24,427 nucleotides of DNA from an uncultured Lysobacteraceae bacterium (GCA_946482565.1 CAMLSB010000013.1:1-24427), one strand, 5' to 3'; positions 6,044 through 14,025 are shown, numbered from the stretch's first letter. Program-made: numbers and translations. Notes: generated by a model from the sequence alone, not told the origin.

Positions 6044-7957
6044 TCAGGCGGCGCGGGCGCGGGCGAGGTGGACGAGCAGCAGCGAGATCGCCGCGGGCGT
6101 CATGCCCGGGACGCGCTGCGCCTGGCCGACGGTTTCGGGGCGCATGCGCTCGAGCTTCTGCCGCGCTTCCGCGGACAGGCCGTGCACCCGCGCGTAATCG
6201 AACGCGGCGGGGATGACGGTGGTTTCGTTGCGGCGATGGCGCGCGATCTCATCGTTCTGGCGTTCGAGGTAGCCGGCATACTTCACGCCGATCTCGACCT
6301 GCTCGGCCACGTGCGCATCGTCGACGGCCGGACCCAGTGCAGGCAGCGCGGCAAGCGCGGCGTAGTCGAGTTCCGGGCGGCGCAGCAGGTCGAGCGCGTT
6401 GACCTCGCGCGACACCGGCACGCCCAGCGTCGCGACGACTTCGCGACCGAGCGCGTTGTTCGGCGCGGCCCACAGTGCGCCGAGGCGCGCGGTCTCGCGC
6501 TCGATCGCCTCGCGCTTGCGCTCGAACGCCGCGAAGCGCGCGTCGTCGACGAGGCCGAGCTCGCGGCCGATGCCGGTGAGGCGCAGGTCGGCATTGTCCT
6601 CGCGCAGCTGCAGCCGGTATTCGGCGCGCGACGTGAACATGCGGTACGGCTCCAGCGTGCCCTGCGTCACCAGGTCGTCGACCAGCACGCCGAGGTAGGC
6701 CTGGTCGCGGCGCGGCGACCACGCCTCGGCGCCGCGCACGAAACGCGCGGCGTTGACGCCCGCGAGCAGCCCCTGCGCCGCGGCCTCTTCGTAACCCGTG
6801 GTGCCATTGATCTGCCCGGCGAAAAACAGGCCCGCGACGGCCTTGGTCTCGAGCGATGCCTTCAGCCCGCGCGGATCGAAGAAGTCGTATTCGATCGCGT
6901 AGCCGGGCCGCGTGATGTGCGCGTTCTCGAAGCCCCGGATCGAGCGCACCAGGTCGAGCTGCACGTCGAACGGCAGGGAGGTCGAGATGCCGTTCGGATA
7001 GATCTCGACGGCATCGAGCCCTTCCGGCTCGACGAACACCTGGTGCGAGGCCTTCTCGGCGAAGCGCACCACCTTGTCCTCGATCGACGGGCAGTAGCGC
7101 GGGCCGATGCCCTCGATCTGCCCGGAATACAGCGGCGAGCGATGCAGCGCGCCACGGATGATCTCGTGCGTGCGCTCCGACGTGTGCGTGATCCAGCACG
7201 GGACCTGCCGCGGATGGTCTTCGCGCGAGCCCATGAACGAGAACACCGGGCGCGGATCGTCGCCGGGCTGCACGTCCATCACCGAATAGTCGAGCGTGCG
7301 CCCGTCGATGCGCGGCGGCGTGCCGGTCTTGAGCCGGTCGACGACGAACGGGCCGTCGCGCAGCTTCATCGCCAGCGCGGTCGCGGGCGCATCGCCCATG
7401 CGGCCGGCGGCATATTGCGTTTCGCCCACATGGATCTTGCCCGCGAGGAAGGTACCCGCGGTCAGCACCAGCGCCGGTGCGTCGAAACGCAGCCCCGTGT
7501 TGGTGATCGCGCCGCGCACGACGCCGTTTTCGATGACGAGGTCGTCGACCGCCGCCTGGAAAATCGACAGGTTCGGTTGCGATTCCACGGCGCGCCGCAC
7601 GAACGCGCGGTACAGCGCGCGATCGGCCTGGCAGCGCGTCGCGCGCACCGCCGGCCCCTTCGATGCATTGAGCCGGCGCCACTGGATGCCGGCCGCGTCC
7701 GCGGCGCGCGCCATCAACCCCCCGAGCGCGTCGATCTCCTTCACCAGGTGGCCCTTGCCGATGCCGCCGATCGCCGGGTTGCAGCTCATCGCGCCCACGG
7801 TCTCGATGTTGTGGGTCAGCAACAGCGTGCGCGCACCGGCGCGGGCCGCGGCCAGGGCGGCCTCGGTACCGGCGTGGCCACCGCCGACCACGATCACGTC
7901 GTGGGCGTGGAAGCCGGATTGGCGGGCGTCTCGGGTGGGCATGTCCGGGGCAAGCAT
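6044..7957 (-). CDS. mnmG: tRNA uridine-5-carboxymethylaminomethyl(34) synthesis enzyme MnmG
   Basis: The 637-residue product is MnmG (GidA). With MnmE it uses FAD, NADH, methylene-tetrahydrofolate and glycine or ammonium to install the carboxymethylaminomethyl group on U34 of certain tRNAs. The sequence shows the FAD-binding [14 protein letters not shown] at 21-34, the catalytic-region [17 protein letters not shown] (C59), the second cysteine in [38 protein letters not shown], and the C-terminal helical domain that contacts MnmE, ending [15 protein letters not shown]. Length is normal. The start at 7957 is kept, but MPTRDARQS at 7942 is equally possible, since neither has a strong ribosome site. 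It is cytoplasmic. mnmE is not in the window. Confidence 0.97.
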   Translation of the reverse strand: MLAPDMPTRDARQSGFHAHDVIVVGGGHAGTEAALAAARAGARTLLLTHNIETVGAMSCNPAIGGIGKGHLVKEIDALGGLMARAADAAGIQWRRLNASKGPAVRATRCQADRALYRAFVRRAVESQPNLSIFQAAVDDLVIENGVVRGAITNTGLRFDAPALVLTAGTFLAGKIHVGETQYAAGRMGDAPATALAMKLRDGPFVVDRLKTGTPPRIDGRTLDYSVMDVQPGDDPRPVFSFMGSREDHPRQVPCWITHTSERTHEIIRGALHRSPLYSGQIEGIGPRYCPSIEDKVVRFAEKASHQVFVEPEGLDAVEIYPNGISTSLPFDVQLDLVRSIRGFENAHITRPGYAIEYDFFDPRGLKASLETKAVAGLFFAGQINGTTGYEEAAAQGLLAGVNAARFVRGAEAWSPRRDQAYLGVLVDDLVTQGTLEPYRMFTSRAEYRLQLREDNADLRLTGIGRELGLVDDARFAAFERKREAIERETARLGALWAAPNNALGREVVATLGVPVSREVNALDLLRRPELDYAALAALPALGPAVDDAHVAEQVEIGVKYAGYLERQNDEIARHRRNETTVIPAAFDYARVHGLSAEARQKLERMRPETVGQAQRVPGMTPAAISLLLVHLARARAA

Positions 7958-8162
7958 GTTCCGGGAGGGGCACCGGCTGACGCAGCGCGTCAGTCACGGC
8001 CTTGCGATTATCGCGCGATGGCGAGGACGCGGGCCGGAACCCTGCCGGAAGCCGGTTGGCATGCTTCCTGCGTACTCCTCCATGCACCCGGCGTGGCAAC
8101 GGCGTCAGGGGCGCGCGGGCCAGGATGGAACAGGGCTGGCCAGCGCACGACGGGGAAGCACC

Positions 8163-8204
8163 GGGGGGCCGATGTCGGGGGGCATCGGTCCCCTACCCTT
8201 TTTT
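8163..8204 (+). terminator. Terminator-like hairpin with T-run on the plus strand
   Basis: Bases 8163-8174 pair with 8183-8194. The core is CCGATG with CATCGG, extended by a G.U pair, four G-C pairs and another G.U, for 12 bp in all with an 8-base loop. Then come ACCC and six T (8199-8204). This has the form of a Rho-independent terminator reading rightward, yet there is no plus-strand gene upstream within the window. Confidence 0.45.
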
Positions 8205-8233
8205 GGCCGGGCGATCCGGCCTGCGTGACGGGA

Positions 8234-8293
8234 GCCGACGCCCGTCGGGGAAGCGGAACAGGGGGGATCCGGAGAGCCCCGCCGGGCGTCGGC
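8234..8293. other. Long stem-loop (17 bp, one mismatch)
   Basis: Arms 8234-8250 and 8277-8293 pair at 16 of 17 positions; the single mismatch is T8245 opposite C8282. The outer 11 bp (GCCGACGCCCG with CGGGCGTCGGC) are perfect. The loop is 26 bases and purine-rich. There is no T-run on either strand, so it is not a plain intrinsic terminator. It could be part of a structured RNA or an mRNA 3' end stabiliser for the minus-strand lipoprotein gene at 8408. Confidence 0.5.
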
Positions 8294-8407
8294 ATGGAAG
8301 ACCGTGACGTGCGGACGGCAGCGTGGGGCTGCGACACCGGGCGGCCGTGACTCGGCCAGCAGTGTCATCAATAGATTGGGTGTGCGGCGGGCGCCGCGCA
8401 AGAGTGC

Positions 8408-8956
8408 TCAGGGCACCGGATTGCGACGGCCGTCTCGTTTCCCGCCGACGGCACGCCGCATCGGAGCGCCACGCTCGACGCCTTCGACGCGACGGGGCGC
8501 GCGCTCGGTCGTCTGGGTCGGCGAGGGTCGCCACGGCTGGCGCTGCTCCGGCTGGTCCGAGCGATCCCGCTTGTCGAGCCTGCCCAGGTCGCGCCACGGC
8601 GGGCGCGGCCGGTCGGGCATGTTCTGCGGCGGATGATCGTTGCCGCCATCGTTCCCGCCGTGGTCGCCGTGGCCATGGTCGTTGCCATGGCCGCCGTCAT
8701 GGCGTGGCGGGCGGCGGGGACCGTAGTAACCGTAGTACCCGATGCTGGCGCCCCAATAGGGCGAGTTGTAGTAACCGGGATAGCCGTAGCCGCCGTAACC
8801 GTAGCCGCCGTAGCCGTACGGGTAGGAGTACTCGGTCGTCGGCTGGCCGTAGTAGTAGTCGCCGCGGCCGTCCCGGTACCCGTAGCTCACGCAGCCGGAC
8901 AGCAGCGCGACGGCGATCGCGGGAAGGAGCAGCAGCTTGCGGGTCGGATGCTTCAT
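8408..8956 (-). CDS. Tyr/Gly-rich lipoprotein of unknown function
   Basis: The 182-residue protein starts with a lipoprotein signal (hydrophobic core, then LLSGC with C22 lipidated). The mature part is low complexity in three blocks. Residues 24-80 are a Tyr/Gly/Pro-rich run with repeats of YGYGGYGYGG type. Residues 87-110 are a His/Gly/Asn/Asp-rich run (HDGGHGNDHGHGDHGG). The rest is Arg/Pro-rich and ends RRNPVP. No enzyme fold is expected, and it may be a surface or cell-wall-facing protein. The frame is open throughout and the signal is convincing, so I accept the gene despite its composition. A GACAAT ends 7 bases before the ATG, so the message may be leaderless. Confidence 0.78.
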   Translation of the reverse strand: MKHPTRKLLLLPAIAVALLSGCVSYGYRDGRGDYYYGQPTTEYSYPYGYGGYGYGGYGYPGYYNSPYWGASIGYYGYYGPRRPPRHDGGHGNDHGHGDHGGNDGGNDHPPQNMPDRPRPPWRDLGRLDKRDRSDQPEQRQPWRPSPTQTTERAPRRVEGVERGAPMRRAVGGKRDGRRNPVP

Positions 8957-9054
8957 GGCGTCGATTGTCCCCTGTCTTCCCTTGCAGCATTGCCGCCGGG
9001 CGTTGAATCAGTGCTTAATCCTCCCCGTTGCGGCGGCACGGTTCCTGAACGGTT

Positions 9055-9060
9055 TACGAT
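9055..9060 (+). promoter_or_regulatory. Candidate -10 for a leaderless start of the PLP enzyme gene
   Basis: TACGAT ends 5 bases before the ATG at 9066, which places transcription start at the start codon. No ribosome site is seen in the preceding 20 bases, and the -35 is poor. Confidence 0.33.
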
Positions 9061-9065
9061 GACGC

Positions 9066-10052
9066 ATGGCTGACCCGATGCTGCCGACCTTCGACGACGT
9101 GCTCGCCGCCGCGGCGCGCATCGCGCCCCACGCCCATGTGACCCCGGTGCTGCGCTCTCGCGCGCTCGACGCGATCGCGGGCTGCGAGCTGCATTTCAAG
9201 GCCGAGCCGCTGCAGCGCGCCGGCGCGTTCAAGTTCCGCGGCGCGTGCAACGCCGTGTGGTCGCTGCCGGAGGATGTCGCCGCGCGCGGCGTGGTGACGC
9301 ATTCGTCGGGCAACCACGGCGGCGCGCTGGCGCTCGCGGCACGGACGCGCGGCATTCCCTGCCACGTCGTCGTGCCGGAGGGCGCGGTGGCGGCCAAGCT
9401 CGCGGCGATCCAGGCCTACGGTGCGATCCTGCACGGTTGCGCGCCGACGATCGCCGCGCGCGAGGAAACCGCCGCGCGCGTGCAGCGCGAGACCGGCGCG
9501 ACCTTCGTGCATCCCTACACCGATCCACGCGTCATCGCGGGCCAGGGGACCGCGGCGCTCGAACTGCTCAACGCGACGGGCGGGCTGGACGCGCTGTCCA
9601 CGCCCGTGGGCGGCGGCGGCCTCGCGTCGGGCTGCGCGCTGTCGATCGGCGCACTGGCGCCTGCGTGCGAACTGCTGCTGGCCGAGCCGGCCGGCGCCGC
9701 GGACACGGCGCGTTCGCTCGCCGCCGGACGCCTGGACACCGACTTCGTGCCGGACACGATCTGCGACGGCCTGCGCGGCACGCTCGGCGCGCCGGACTTC
9801 GCGATCCTGCGCGCGAGCGGCGCGCGGGCGGTGGTGATCGACGATGCGCGCACGATCGACGCGATGCGCCTGCTGTGGACGCGACTGAAGTTGCTGGTGG
9901 AACCGTCGTCGGCCATCGCCTTCGCCGCAGTACTCGACCAGCGCGAGCGGCTTGCCGGCAAGCGCGTCGGCGTCCTGCTGACGGGCGGCAACGTGGACCT
10001 GGATGCGATCGCGCAATCGTTCGCATCCGCATCGCGGACGGCGATCGCCTGA
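9066..10052 (+). CDS. PLP-dependent serine/threonine dehydratase or racemase family enzyme
   Basis: The 328-residue enzyme belongs to fold-type II PLP enzymes, close to serine racemase, threo-3-hydroxyaspartate ammonia-lyase and catabolic threonine dehydratase. K56 in AFKFRGACN should form the Schiff base. SSGNHGGALA at 80-89 binds the substrate carboxylate, and the glycine loop VGGGGLASG at 181-189 holds the phosphate. LLTGGNVDLD near the end is also typical. There is no C-terminal ACT regulatory domain, so it is not biosynthetic IlvA. Likely reactions are deamination of L-serine or L-threonine, or serine racemisation; the sequence alone does not decide. It is cytoplasmic. The gene is divergent from the lipoprotein at 8408-8956 across about 109 bases. 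Confidence 0.88.
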   Translation: MADPMLPTFDDVLAAAARIAPHAHVTPVLRSRALDAIAGCELHFKAEPLQRAGAFKFRGACNAVWSLPEDVAARGVVTHSSGNHGGALALAARTRGIPCHVVVPEGAVAAKLAAIQAYGAILHGCAPTIAAREETAARVQRETGATFVHPYTDPRVIAGQGTAALELLNATGGLDALSTPVGGGGLASGCALSIGALAPACELLLAEPAGAADTARSLAAGRLDTDFVPDTICDGLRGTLGAPDFAILRASGARAVVIDDARTIDAMRLLWTRLKLLVEPSSAIAFAAVLDQRERLAGKRVGVLLTGGNVDLDAIAQSFASASRTAIA

Positions 10053-10064
10053 TCCGCGCGAGGT

Positions 10065-10078
10065 TTGACCTGGCTCAA
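10065..10078 (+). promoter_or_regulatory. FNR/Anr-type operator upstream of cytochrome b561
   Basis: TTGACCTGGCTCAA has the TTGAN6TCAA form bound by FNR/Anr-family regulators (consensus TTGAT-N4-ATCAA), with 9 of the 10 defined positions fitting if C is allowed at position 5. Its centre lies about 77 bases before the cytochrome b561 start. A -10-like AACGTA/TAACGA at 10102-10111 would put the box near -42 to -46, the usual activating position. Clp/CRP-type binding is less likely because the half-site is TTGA rather than TGTGA. Confidence 0.55.
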
Positions 10079-10148
10079 GGACGCGCCGGCCGCTTGGCGC
10101 GAACGTAACGATGGACGCGGCTTCCCGCCGCATACCGAGGTGGTTCCG

Positions 10149-10688
10149 ATGATTCCCGCCATGCGTCCCCGCTACAGCGCCGGGCTCCGGCGCATCCACT
10201 GGCTCACCGTGTTGCTGGTCGCGGCCGCGTACCTGATGATCGAGCAGCGCGGCCTGTTCCCGCGCGGCAGCGGCGGCCGCACTTTCATGATGCAGGGCCA
10301 CTTCTGGGCCGGGCTGACGGTGTTCGCGTTCGCGCTGTGGCGCATAGCACTGCGCATCCGCAACGGCGCACCGCCGATCTCGCCGGCGCTGCCCGCATGG
10401 CAGGGCTGGCTGTCGCGCCTGCTGCACCTGTCGCTGTACGCGTTCGTGGTAGTGATGCCGATGCTCGGCCTGGCGACCGCGTGGACGGACGGCAAGACGC
10501 TGATGCTGCCGTTCACCGGCATCGCGCTGCCGTCGTTGCTGGCGGTCGACAAGCCGTTGGCCCACCAGCTCGAGGACCTGCACGGGACGATCGGCGAAGT
10601 CTTCTACTGGATCATCGGATTGCACATCGTGGCCGCGCTGTACCACCATGCGTGGCGACGCGACGACACCTTGCGCCGGATGCTCTGA
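10149..10688 (+). CDS. Cytochrome b561 family membrane protein
   Basis: The 179-residue protein has four predicted membrane helices and the histidines expected of the CybB-type cytochrome b561 family: H17 in RRIHWLTV, H51 in MQGHFWAG, H145 in LEDLHGTIGE and H159 in GLHIVAALYHH. These bracket two b hemes in the inner membrane. Such proteins pass electrons from quinol, in some cases to superoxide or small acceptors. The frame is open further upstream to 10065, but the ATG at 10149 is chosen because an AGG-rich site (10137-10143) precedes it and homologous proteins begin shortly before RYSAGLRRIHW. An FNR-type box lies upstream. Its TGA overlaps the ATG of the glycosyltransferase gene (TGATG at 10686-10690). 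Confidence 0.88.
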   Translation: MIPAMRPRYSAGLRRIHWLTVLLVAAAYLMIEQRGLFPRGSGGRTFMMQGHFWAGLTVFAFALWRIALRIRNGAPPISPALPAWQGWLSRLLHLSLYAFVVVMPMLGLATAWTDGKTLMLPFTGIALPSLLAVDKPLAHQLEDLHGTIGEVFYWIIGLHIVAALYHHAWRRDDTLRRML

Positions 10689-12241
10689 TGGCCTCGACGC
10701 AACGCCTGCACGCCCCCACAGCCTGGCTCGCCGGGCTGGCGCTCGTGCTGGCGTTGCTGCTGCCCGGCCTGCGCGGGATCTGGGATCCGGACGAAGGCCG
10801 CTACACCAACGTCGCGATGCACATGGTGGACAGCGGCAACTGGCTGGAGCCGCACCGCAGCCATGAAGTCGGGCACTGGACGAAGCCGCCGTTGACGTAC
10901 TGGGCGATCGCGGCGAGCGTCGAAATCTTCGGGCGCAACCCGTGGGCGGCGCGGCTGCCTTCCGCGCTGTCGTACCTGTTGTGCGCGTGGCTGGCGTGGC
11001 GCATGGGCCGGCGACTCGCGCCGCGCGCGACGGACGCGCCGCCCGCTTCTTCCGCTACGCCCGGCGGCGATGCCGCGCTGCAGGCGCCGCTGGTCTTCGC
11101 GACGATGCTGCTGCCGTTCGGCGCGGCGCAGCTGATCACCACCGATTACCTGCTCGCCGCCTGCGAGGCGCTCGCGATGTGGGGCTTCGTCGAGGCCCGC
11201 TTCGGCGCCGGCACGCGCACGCGCCGCTGGCTGGCGCTGATGTGGGCGGGCTTCGGGCTGGCGTTCCTGTGCAAGGGGCCGCCGGGACTGCTGCCGCTGC
11301 TGGCGGTATTCGCGTTCGACCTGCTGACTCCCGCCGTGGACGCGGACGGCACGCGCCGTCCACGCGCGTTGCAGTGGTGGGCCTTGCCGCTGTTCGCGCT
11401 GGTGGCGCTGCCGTGGTACCTGGCGGTCGTGGCGCGCAATCCCGGCCTGCTGCAGTACTTCGTCGGCGCCGAAGTCGTGGACCGCGTCGCCAGCGACGAC
11501 TTCAACCGCCACGGCGAGTGGTACGGCTGGCTCGCGATCTACGCGCCGACGCTGGTGGTCGGCACGCTGCCGTGGACGCCGGCGCTGTGGCGCTGGCTGC
11601 GCGGCCTGCCTGCGCGCCTGCGCGCCTGGCGCTCGCGCGATGGCCGCGGCGCGGATCGCGCCACCTTGCTGCTGTCGCTGTGGGTCGCGCTGCCGCTGCT
11701 GGTGTTCTGCATCTCGCGTTCGCGCTTGCCGCTCTACATCCTGCCGCTGTTCGTGCCGCTCACGCTGCTGGCGGCGCGCCAGCTCGCCGTGGAAGGCCGC
11801 GCCCTGCCGCGGCGGCGCTGGCTGCTGGCCTGGTGCGCACTGCTGCTCGCGCTCGAATTCGCGACCGCGCTCTGGCCGACGCACAAGGACGGCAAGGCCT
11901 GGCAGCAGGCGATCGCCGCGCGCGCGCCGGGGGCCGTGACGCAGGTGAACATCGTCGACGACATGGCCCGCTACAGCCTGTACCTGCAGATGGGCGTGGA
12001 CGTCGAGAAGCTCTCGCTGCTGCCGCTCGAGGAGCCACGTTTCGGGCCGAGCTACGACGAGGATGTCGCCGACGAACTGGGCGACGACTACGACCCGCAC
12101 GCGATCTGGTTCACCAAGCAGCCGCACTTCCCAGTCGTGCGGGCGCGCCTGCAGGCACTCGGCTACGAAGCCGTGCCGCAGGGCGCGCCCTACCAGGGCC
12201 GCACCCTGTTCCGCGTCCGCCCCCTCGCCGCCGCACGCTGA
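10688..12241 (+). CDS. ArnT-like (PMT/GT83 family) membrane glycosyltransferase
   Basis: The 517-residue integral membrane protein resembles ArnT and related undecaprenyl-phosphate-sugar transferases. WDPDEGRY near 32-39 carries the acidic residues (D35, E36) of the first periplasmic loop needed for catalysis. It is followed by NWLEPHRSHEVGHWTKPPLTYW, the second conserved loop, and about 11-12 membrane helices. FLCKGPPGLLPL near 195-206 is also typical. The last 120 residues form a soluble domain. Family members transfer a lipid-linked sugar (4-amino-arabinose, galacturonic acid or others) to lipid A or another glycolipid. The sugar and acceptor cannot be told here, and no arnA/arnB/arnC genes are nearby, so I do not assign arnT. 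The start overlaps the b561 stop. Confidence 0.87.
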   Translation: MASTQRLHAPTAWLAGLALVLALLLPGLRGIWDPDEGRYTNVAMHMVDSGNWLEPHRSHEVGHWTKPPLTYWAIAASVEIFGRNPWAARLPSALSYLLCAWLAWRMGRRLAPRATDAPPASSATPGGDAALQAPLVFATMLLPFGAAQLITTDYLLAACEALAMWGFVEARFGAGTRTRRWLALMWAGFGLAFLCKGPPGLLPLLAVFAFDLLTPAVDADGTRRPRALQWWALPLFALVALPWYLAVVARNPGLLQYFVGAEVVDRVASDDFNRHGEWYGWLAIYAPTLVVGTLPWTPALWRWLRGLPARLRAWRSRDGRGADRATLLLSLWVALPLLVFCISRSRLPLYILPLFVPLTLLAARQLAVEGRALPRRRWLLAWCALLLALEFATALWPTHKDGKAWQQAIAARAPGAVTQVNIVDDMARYSLYLQMGVDVEKLSLLPLEEPRFGPSYDEDVADELGDDYDPHAIWFTKQPHFPVVRARLQALGYEAVPQGAPYQGRTLFRVRPLAAAR

Positions 12242-12256
12242 CCGCAACGGTCAGCG
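12236..12256. terminator. Perfect hairpin between convergent genes, covering both stop codons
   Basis: Arms CGCTGACCG (12236-12244) and CGGTCAGCG (12248-12256) with a 3-base CAA loop form a perfect 9-bp stem. The TGA of the glycosyltransferase (12239-12241) lies in one arm and the TGA of bioC (12251-12253 on the minus strand) in the other. No T-run follows on either side. It may be a shared bidirectional 3' end. This is seen in sequence; terminator function is inferred. Confidence 0.45.
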
Positions 12257-13195
12257 GCGGCGGATGGGGATGCGGGCGGCGGGGAAGCTGGCGATTTCGG
12301 CGTCGCCGTGGCGGATCGGCGCGCCGTGCTCGGGCGCCCATGCCATCGCGGTGATCGTTTCCCAGGTCGCGGGCAAGCCGGCGCCGGCCGCGGCGTCGGC
12401 GAATTCCGCGGCGTAGGCCCGCGCGGCGCGGGCGAAGCGCGCCTTGCCGGTGAGCGTGTGGCGGCGCGCGCGCAGCGCGTTGGTCGCGCCGAGCGTGCGC
12501 AGTTCGCGCACCAGCGCGGCGAGGTCCGCGTGGCGCGAGACGGTGATGTCGCGGTCGAGCACCGGGTCGCGGAAGCCGGCGTGCATCAGCGCGTCGCCGA
12601 ACTGCGCGATCGAGGCGAACGGGCTGACGTGCGGCGCATCGTCGCCCGCCGCGAAGGCGGCGCGCAGTTCGTGCAGCGTGTCGGTGCCGAACGTCGAGAC
12701 CATGAGCAGGCCGCCGGGCCGCATCACGCGACGAAAGCCGGCGAAAACGGCGGGCAGGTCCTCGATCCACTGCAGGCACAGGTTGGAGAACAACACGTCG
12801 ATGCTGCCGTCGGCGAGCGGCAGCGCGCGCGCATCGGCGACGACGCGGTCGATGCCCTTTCGCAGCGGACTTCGTGCCAGCAACCCCCAGCGCTCGCGGC
12901 GCCGCGCCTCGCGCAACATCGGCAGCGCGAGGTCGATCGCGAGCACGCGCGCCTTCGGCCAGCGTCCGCGCATCGCCGCGGCGCCTCGGCCGGGGCCGCT
13001 GCCGAGGTCGAGCACGCAGGCCGGCGGATGGTCGTCGCCGTGCTTCGCCGGCCAGAAGTCGAGGGATTCGAGCAGGCGCGCTTCGATCTCGCGCTGCAGC
13101 GCGGCGGCTTCGTCGTAGCCTTCGGCGGCGCGCGAGAACGCGCGCTGCACCTGGCGTGGGTCGAAGGCATCGCCTGGGTCGTGGGGGCGGTTCAT
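12251..13195 (-). CDS. bioC: Malonyl-[ACP] O-methyltransferase BioC
   Basis: The 314-residue SAM-dependent methyltransferase begins biotin synthesis by methylating the free carboxyl of malonyl-ACP, so that fatty acid synthesis can extend it to pimeloyl-ACP methyl ester. Seen in the sequence: an N-terminal FSRAAEGYDEAAALQREI (20-37) typical of BioC, the SAM motif VLDLGSGPGRG (61-71), the acidic AIDLALPML (86-94), and FSNLCLQWIEDLP (136-148) with the BioC-specific LQW. It is about 50 residues longer than E. coli BioC, as in other xanthomonads. The ATG at 13195 overlaps the bioH stop as ATGA. It is the last gene of the operon. Confidence 0.93.
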   Translation of the reverse strand: MNRPHDPGDAFDPRQVQRAFSRAAEGYDEAAALQREIEARLLESLDFWPAKHGDDHPPACVLDLGSGPGRGAAAMRGRWPKARVLAIDLALPMLREARRRERWGLLARSPLRKGIDRVVADARALPLADGSIDVLFSNLCLQWIEDLPAVFAGFRRVMRPGGLLMVSTFGTDTLHELRAAFAAGDDAPHVSPFASIAQFGDALMHAGFRDPVLDRDITVSRHADLAALVRELRTLGATNALRARRHTLTGKARFARAARAYAAEFADAAAGAGLPATWETITAMAWAPEHGAPIRHGDAEIASFPAARIPIRRR

Positions 13196-14025
13196 GCGGC
13201 GGCGGCGTCCAGGAAATCGCGCAGGCGCGCGACGACTTCGTCGGCGTGGGTGAGGAAGGGAGCGTGGCCCGCGTGGTCGACCACATGCGCATCGACGAGG
13301 CGCGGTTGCGTGTCGTCGGCGGGCGTGGTGCTCGCGAGCGCGGCGGCTTCGCGCATGGCGCGCGGATCGACGAGCCGGTCGCGCCGGCCCGCGAGCCACA
13401 GGCTCGGCGCGGCAAGCGCGGGCAGCTCGCCGCGCAGGTCGGCGGTCTCGAGCAGCTGCAGTCCATCCGCCAGCACGCTGGCCGTCGGTTCGCCTCGCGA
13501 GAACAGGTCGTCGCGCAGCGCGCGGATCTCGTCCTTCGCATGTTCCGAACCGAAGGCCTCGAGCGCGACGAAGCGGTCGAGCGTGGCGCGGTAGTCGCCG
13601 CGCAGGCCAGCGGCGAAGTCGCGGAAGATCTCCGCGGACACGCCGTACTTCCAGTCGGTTCCGCGCACGAAGCGCGGCGTCGCGCACAGCATCGCCAGCG
13701 CGGGCACCGCGCTTGGGCGCGTCGCAGCGGCATGCAACGCGATCAGGCCGCCGAGCGACCAGCCGCACCACGGCGCCATCGGCACCGCGGCCGCGATCGC
13801 CGCGACGCAGGGTTCGAGCCGTAGCGGCACGTCGCAATCGCGGCTGTGCCCGTGGCCCGGCAAATCGACGACGTACAGCGTGCGCGAATCGCGCAGCCGC
13901 TCGACCAGCGGCGCGAACACGCCGCCATGCATCGCCCACCCGTGCAGCAGCACCAGCGGCGGCCCGTTGCCGACCACTTCCACATGCAGCGCCGACCTGT
14001 GGCCGGCTGCAGGGCGCGCGCTCAT
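13192..14025 (-). CDS. bioH: Pimeloyl-[ACP] methyl ester esterase BioH
   Basis: The 277-residue alpha/beta hydrolase removes the methyl group from pimeloyl-ACP methyl ester, ending the chain-building phase started by BioC. The catalytic triad is visible: S90 in WCGWSLGG, D216 in AGRRDRLVD and H254 in DHAGHAPF. The oxyanion region is LLHGWAMHGGVF (26-37), and VVDLPGHGHS at 52-61 is typical. The start at 14025 is chosen because it overlaps the transporter stop (ATGA) and gives the usual length; the longer upstream frame is the transporter read out of frame. It is cytoplasmic, and it sits directly before bioC, its functional partner. Confidence 0.92.
   Translation of the reverse strand: MSARPAAGHRSALHVEVVGNGPPLVLLHGWAMHGGVFAPLVERLRDSRTLYVVDLPGHGHSRDCDVPLRLEPCVAAIAAAVPMAPWCGWSLGGLIALHAAATRPSAVPALAMLCATPRFVRGTDWKYGVSAEIFRDFAAGLRGDYRATLDRFVALEAFGSEHAKDEIRALRDDLFSRGEPTASVLADGLQLLETADLRGELPALAAPSLWLAGRRDRLVDPRAMREAAALASTTPADDTQPRLVDAHVVDHAGHAPFLTHADEVVARLRDFLDAAAA

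Larger units (their letters stand above)
7958..8407. other. 450-base non-coding stretch between a lipoprotein gene and mnmG
   Basis: No frame here looks coding on either strand: the open frames are Arg/Pro/Gly-rich and resemble no family. The stretch carries mnmG's upstream region at its left end and the 3' flank of the minus-strand lipoprotein gene at its right end. It holds a terminator-like hairpin with a T-run on the plus strand (8163-8204), a 6-bp hairpin (8205-8221), a 17-bp hairpin (8234-8293) and two 5-bp hairpins further right (GCAGC/GCTGC and GGCCG/CGGCC, about 8319-8360). A GATAAT at 8007-8012 on the minus strand could be a -10 for mnmG, but its -35 is poor. I cannot match it to a known RNA family. 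Confidence 0.5.

Noticed and set aside
8205..8221. GGCCGG/CCGGCC hairpin as a terminator for the minus-strand lipoprotein gene
   Set aside because: On the minus strand the hairpin is followed by A residues, not T; the T-run belongs to the plus-strand structure just before it.
6035..8350. 771-residue plus-strand open frame
   Set aside because: Antisense to mnmG over nearly its whole length and without recognisable motifs.
10688..12241. Assigning arnT and polymyxin resistance
   Set aside because: The family match is good, but no L-Ara4N pathway genes are adjacent and the sugar and acceptor specificity cannot be read from sequence.
9054..12247. Two long minus-strand frames (531 and 547 residues)
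   Set aside because: Both are antisense to the PLP enzyme, cytochrome b561 and glycosyltransferase genes, are Arg/Gln/Ala-rich and have no family features.
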